Assembly (NCBI GenBank): GCA_021791235.1
Contig: JAJYXA010000225.1
Span: 1 to 16,989, forward strand
Length of the DNA stretch: 16,989 nt
Direction: 5' to 3'
From: Pseudomonadota bacterium
Lineage (GTDB): Bacteria > Pseudomonadota > Gammaproteobacteria > Burkholderiales > Thiobacillaceae
Shown here: one piece after another, positions 15,168 through 16,989 of the stretch
Position numbering within the stretch: position 1 is the first letter of the stretch
Layout: each line of letters starts with the position of its first letter
Translations under genes and position numbers: made by a program
Notes under the pieces: model-generated
What the model was told of the DNA's origin: nothing
Databases searched by the model: none
What the model saw: only the letters and a program-made list of their open reading frames with translations

Positions 15168-15551
15168 TCAGAATGCCGTTCCGAAGCCCTCGTCTTTTTC
15201 CAGCCTCAAGGTGGGCAGACCGGCGAGTTCATGAATGGGCATGAGTACACCACGCGTGTCGGGTACGGCGTCGAACAACATGTACAGATACTTGCCGCCG
15301 CCCTTGAACTCATAGGCTTCCTCGAGAAAACGCATGTGTTCGTGTGCAGCGCGGCAATCGCGCGTCTTGCAGTCCTGTCTGTAATGCTCGATCAGCGAAT
15401 GGATCACATTCATGTGCTCGTCGGTCAGATCGAAGTGCCGGACGGCCGCATTTTTCCTCACCGTTTGCTCGATCTCGTCCTTGGTCAGGTATTTGACCGC
15501 GTCGTAAATCGGGATTTCTCCGTCTTGCGTAATGCTTTCGGCATTGTTCAT
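15168..15551 (-). CDS. DsrC/TusE-family protein lacking the conserved cysteines (RspA-like)
   Basis: This 127-residue protein aligns by eye with DsrC/TusE along most of its length: DGEIPIYDAVKYL (10-22), the helix LTDEHMNVIHSLIEHY (42-57) and GGGKYLYMLF (84-93), matching the family's LTEEHW...LREYY and NSQYLYSLF. AGLP (110-113) corresponds to the AGLPKP tail. DsrC carries sulfur as a persulfide or trisulfide on two C-terminal cysteines. Here the tail ends DEGFGTAF with no cysteine, and the other position lies in GVLMPIHE, also without one. The only cysteines, C61 and C66, are elsewhere. Sulfur-carrier chemistry is therefore unlikely; cysteine-less homologues have been called RspA and proposed to be regulatory. 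AAGGA lies 7 nt before the ATG. It is 33 bp downstream of the superoxide dismutase gene. Confidence 0.62.
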   Translation of the reverse strand: MNNAESITQDGEIPIYDAVKYLTKDEIEQTVRKNAAVRHFDLTDEHMNVIHSLIEHYRQDCKTRDCRAAHEHMRFLEEAYEFKGGGKYLYMLFDAVPDTRGVLMPIHELAGLPTLRLEKDEGFGTAF

Positions 15552-15584
15552 CTTGGGTCCTTGTGGCGTGAAAGAAAGGGGATT

Positions 15585-16262
15585 TCAAGCGAGATTGGCA
15601 GCTGCAAAATCCCAGTTGAGGAGCTTGTCGATCACCCCGGCCACATGGTCCTTGCGCCGGTTCTGGTAATCGAGGTAATACGCGTGCTCCCACACGTCGA
15701 CGGCCAGCAGGGGCTTCATGCCGGTGGTGATCGGGGTGTCGGCGTTCGCGGTTTTCGTCACGGCAATTTTTTCGCCATCCCGCACCAGCCAGGCCCACCC
15801 GGTTCCGAACTGGGCCAGGGCAGCCTGCGCCAGTGCCCGCTTGCAGGCATCGACCGTCCCGAACGAGGCCTCGATCATCTGCTTCAGGGCAGATGGGGGC
15901 TCGCCGCCGCCCTGCGGGCTCAGGCTGTCCCAGTAAAACGCGTGGTTCCATGCCTGCGCGGCGTTATTGAAGAGGTCGGTTTTCGCGGCTTTCCCGGCCG
16001 TCGCCAGAATCAGGGCCTTGATTGGCATGGCCTGGAATTCGGTGTCGTCGATCGCCTTGTTGAGCAAGTCGATATAGGTCTGATGGTGCTTGCCATGGTG
16101 GAATCTGAGCGTGTTTTCGGAAATGAACGGGCTCAGTGCATCCAGCGCATACGGCAAGGGTGGAAGCACGTAGGGGAAGCGCATGTTCTCCAGCATGGCG
16201 GTGCTGGTGCCGGCGGATTCCGCAGGGAGTGCGGACTGGAAACCCGTTTGCATAAAATTCAT
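15585..16262 (-). CDS. sodB: Iron-type superoxide dismutase
   Basis: This 225-residue protein converts superoxide to oxygen and hydrogen peroxide. The four metal ligands are present: H55 (RFHHGKHHQTY), H107 (AWNHAFYW), and D189 and H193 (DVWEHAYYLDY). Q103 in NNAAQAWNH and the FYW after H107 favour the iron type, though cambialistic activity is possible. The normal N-terminus (LPPLPYALDALSPFI) is preceded by about 30 extra residues without a clear signal peptide. The ATG at 16262 has CGGAG at good spacing; M23 or M27 are possible internal starts. It lies 50 bp downstream of the catalase gene, so the product peroxide can be removed by a co-expressed enzyme. Confidence 0.93.
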   Translation of the reverse strand: MNFMQTGFQSALPAESAGTSTAMLENMRFPYVLPPLPYALDALSPFISENTLRFHHGKHHQTYIDLLNKAIDDTEFQAMPIKALILATAGKAAKTDLFNNAAQAWNHAFYWDSLSPQGGGEPPSALKQMIEASFGTVDACKRALAQAALAQFGTGWAWLVRDGEKIAVTKTANADTPITTGMKPLLAVDVWEHAYYLDYQNRRKDHVAGVIDKLLNWDFAAANLA

Positions 16263-16312
16263 GTGTACTCCGTTTGAAGGTCCGGTTGGATTCGGTGCGC
16301 GCGCATGTGGGA

Positions 16313-16989
16313 TTACGCCTTGATCACGGTGGCGCGCGCCCAGAGGCGTCCGTTTTTGGCGGCCTCGACGTAGGCAATCACGCCGTCTCGGCTATCCACC
16401 TCGAGGATGCCGTCGTCGGTTTTCACGCCCGCCATGTCCAGCAGGGCCTTGGCGTCCATCGCGCAGCCGATGATTTTCAGGTGGGCGTAGGCATCGCGGA
16501 CGAAATTCAATGCCGCCGCCTGCTGCTTCAGGGATTCGACGCCCGCTTCGGTCACGGCCAGCACAACCGTATCGAACAGCACCGACGGCGCGCCCGCGAT
16601 CGCGTGGTGCGGCGTGACCGTCTCCTGGCCGTTCGACTTGACGCCTCCGATGTGCGGGCCGATCAGCTCGAGTGCCGCCCCCTCGGCTTCCGCGGCTGCC
16701 TGCAGCCGGTCGAGGAGGGTCCGGTCGTAACCCTCGCTGATCAACACCCCGATCTTGCGGCCCGCCAGCGTGGGTTTTGCCTTGCCGAGGAGACTAAGCG
16801 CGGGCGAGGGGTCGAGGTCGATCGGCTCGACGGCGGGCGGGATGTGATAGGCCTGCCCTTCCATCCCCAGTTCACGCTCCACCCTGCCGCACAGATCCTC
16901 ATCGACATTGCGGACGTGACCCAGCGCCCGACAGCGCACCTCGAGGGTCTCGACCTTGCCGAGTTCGAAGGCAAACGCGCTGACGATAT
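16313..16989 (-). CDS. katE: Large-subunit (HPII/KatE-type) catalase, C-terminal part
   Basis: The frame is open from the right edge to a TAA at 16313-16315, giving about 225 residues of a longer protein. The first part (FAFELGKVETLEVRCRALGHV) matches the helical end of the catalase core. The rest is the flavodoxin/DJ-1-like C-terminal domain found only in large-subunit clade 2 catalases, with RKIGVLISEGYD, ALELIGPHIGGVKSNG, DTVVLA and HLKIIGCAMDAKALLDMAGV. KatE-type enzymes decompose hydrogen peroxide with heme and are usually induced in stationary phase or stress. The heme-binding and catalytic residues lie outside the window. The superoxide dismutase gene follows 50 bp downstream. Confidence 0.9.
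   Translation of the reverse strand, partial: IVSAFAFELGKVETLEVRCRALGHVRNVDEDLCGRVERELGMEGQAYHIPPAVEPIDLDPSPALSLLGKAKPTLAGRKIGVLISEGYDRTLLDRLQAAAEAEGAALELIGPHIGGVKSNGQETVTPHHAIAGAPSVLFDTVVLAVTEAGVESLKQQAAALNFVRDAYAHLKIIGCAMDAKALLDMAGVKTDDGILEVDSRDGVIAYVEAAKNGRLWARATVIKA

Overview
The window looks like chromosomal DNA of a high-GC Gram-negative bacterium, most likely a sulfur-oxidising betaproteobacterium of the Thiobacillus/Sulfuricella kind. This placement is inferred from gene content: a TsdBA-type thiosulfate dehydrogenase pair, a DsrC-family protein, a PEP-CTERM protein, an ElaB/YqjD-YqjE-type membrane operon and a GC-rich third codon position. No rRNA, tRNA, CRISPR array, integrase or transposase was seen.

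Layout. (1) 1-1643, all minus strand: two small paralogous DUF1328 membrane proteins separated by a perfect 20-bp inverted repeat, then a NarL/LuxR-type response regulator, then a receiver-only response regulator that runs off the left edge. (2) 1644-1975: a 332-bp divergent intergenic region holding a strong 9-bp-stem hairpin. (3) 1976-7797, all plus strand: an ElaB/YqjD-like, YqjE-like and YqjK-like trio, a phospholipase-D-type cardiolipin synthase with a duplicated signal-peptide segment, a glycine-zipper stress-type protein, the diheme cytochrome/thiosulfate dehydrogenase pair tsdB-tsdA, and a hemerythrin. (4) 7798-7884: convergent junction with terminator-like dyads. (5) 7885-16989, all minus strand. 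In order of transcription from the right edge: large-subunit catalase (C-terminal part only), Fe-type superoxide dismutase, a DsrC/TusE-like protein without the family's functional cysteines, an AsmA-family protein, an AI-2E/PerM-family permease, a PEP-CTERM protein, a BON-domain lipoprotein, a CsbD-like protein, a Cys-rich flavodoxin-fold reductase, a two-TM hypothetical protein and a DUF421 protein.

Common theme. Much of the window is stress and envelope biology: peroxide and superoxide removal, oxygen/iron binding by hemerythrin, CsbD, BON and DUF1328 stress proteins, cardiolipin synthesis, and small tail-anchored membrane proteins. Two genes or gene pairs point to sulfur metabolism: tsdBA (periplasmic oxidation of thiosulfate to tetrathionate) and the cysteine-less DsrC paralogue. 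The two response regulators at the left end could control some of this, but no cognate kinase is visible. No wholly new system is evident. The least ordinary items are the cysteine-less DsrC paralogue beside the superoxide dismutase gene, the Cys-cluster flavoprotein, the long perfect dyad between the DUF1328 paralogues, and the tandem duplication inside the cardiolipin synthase leader.
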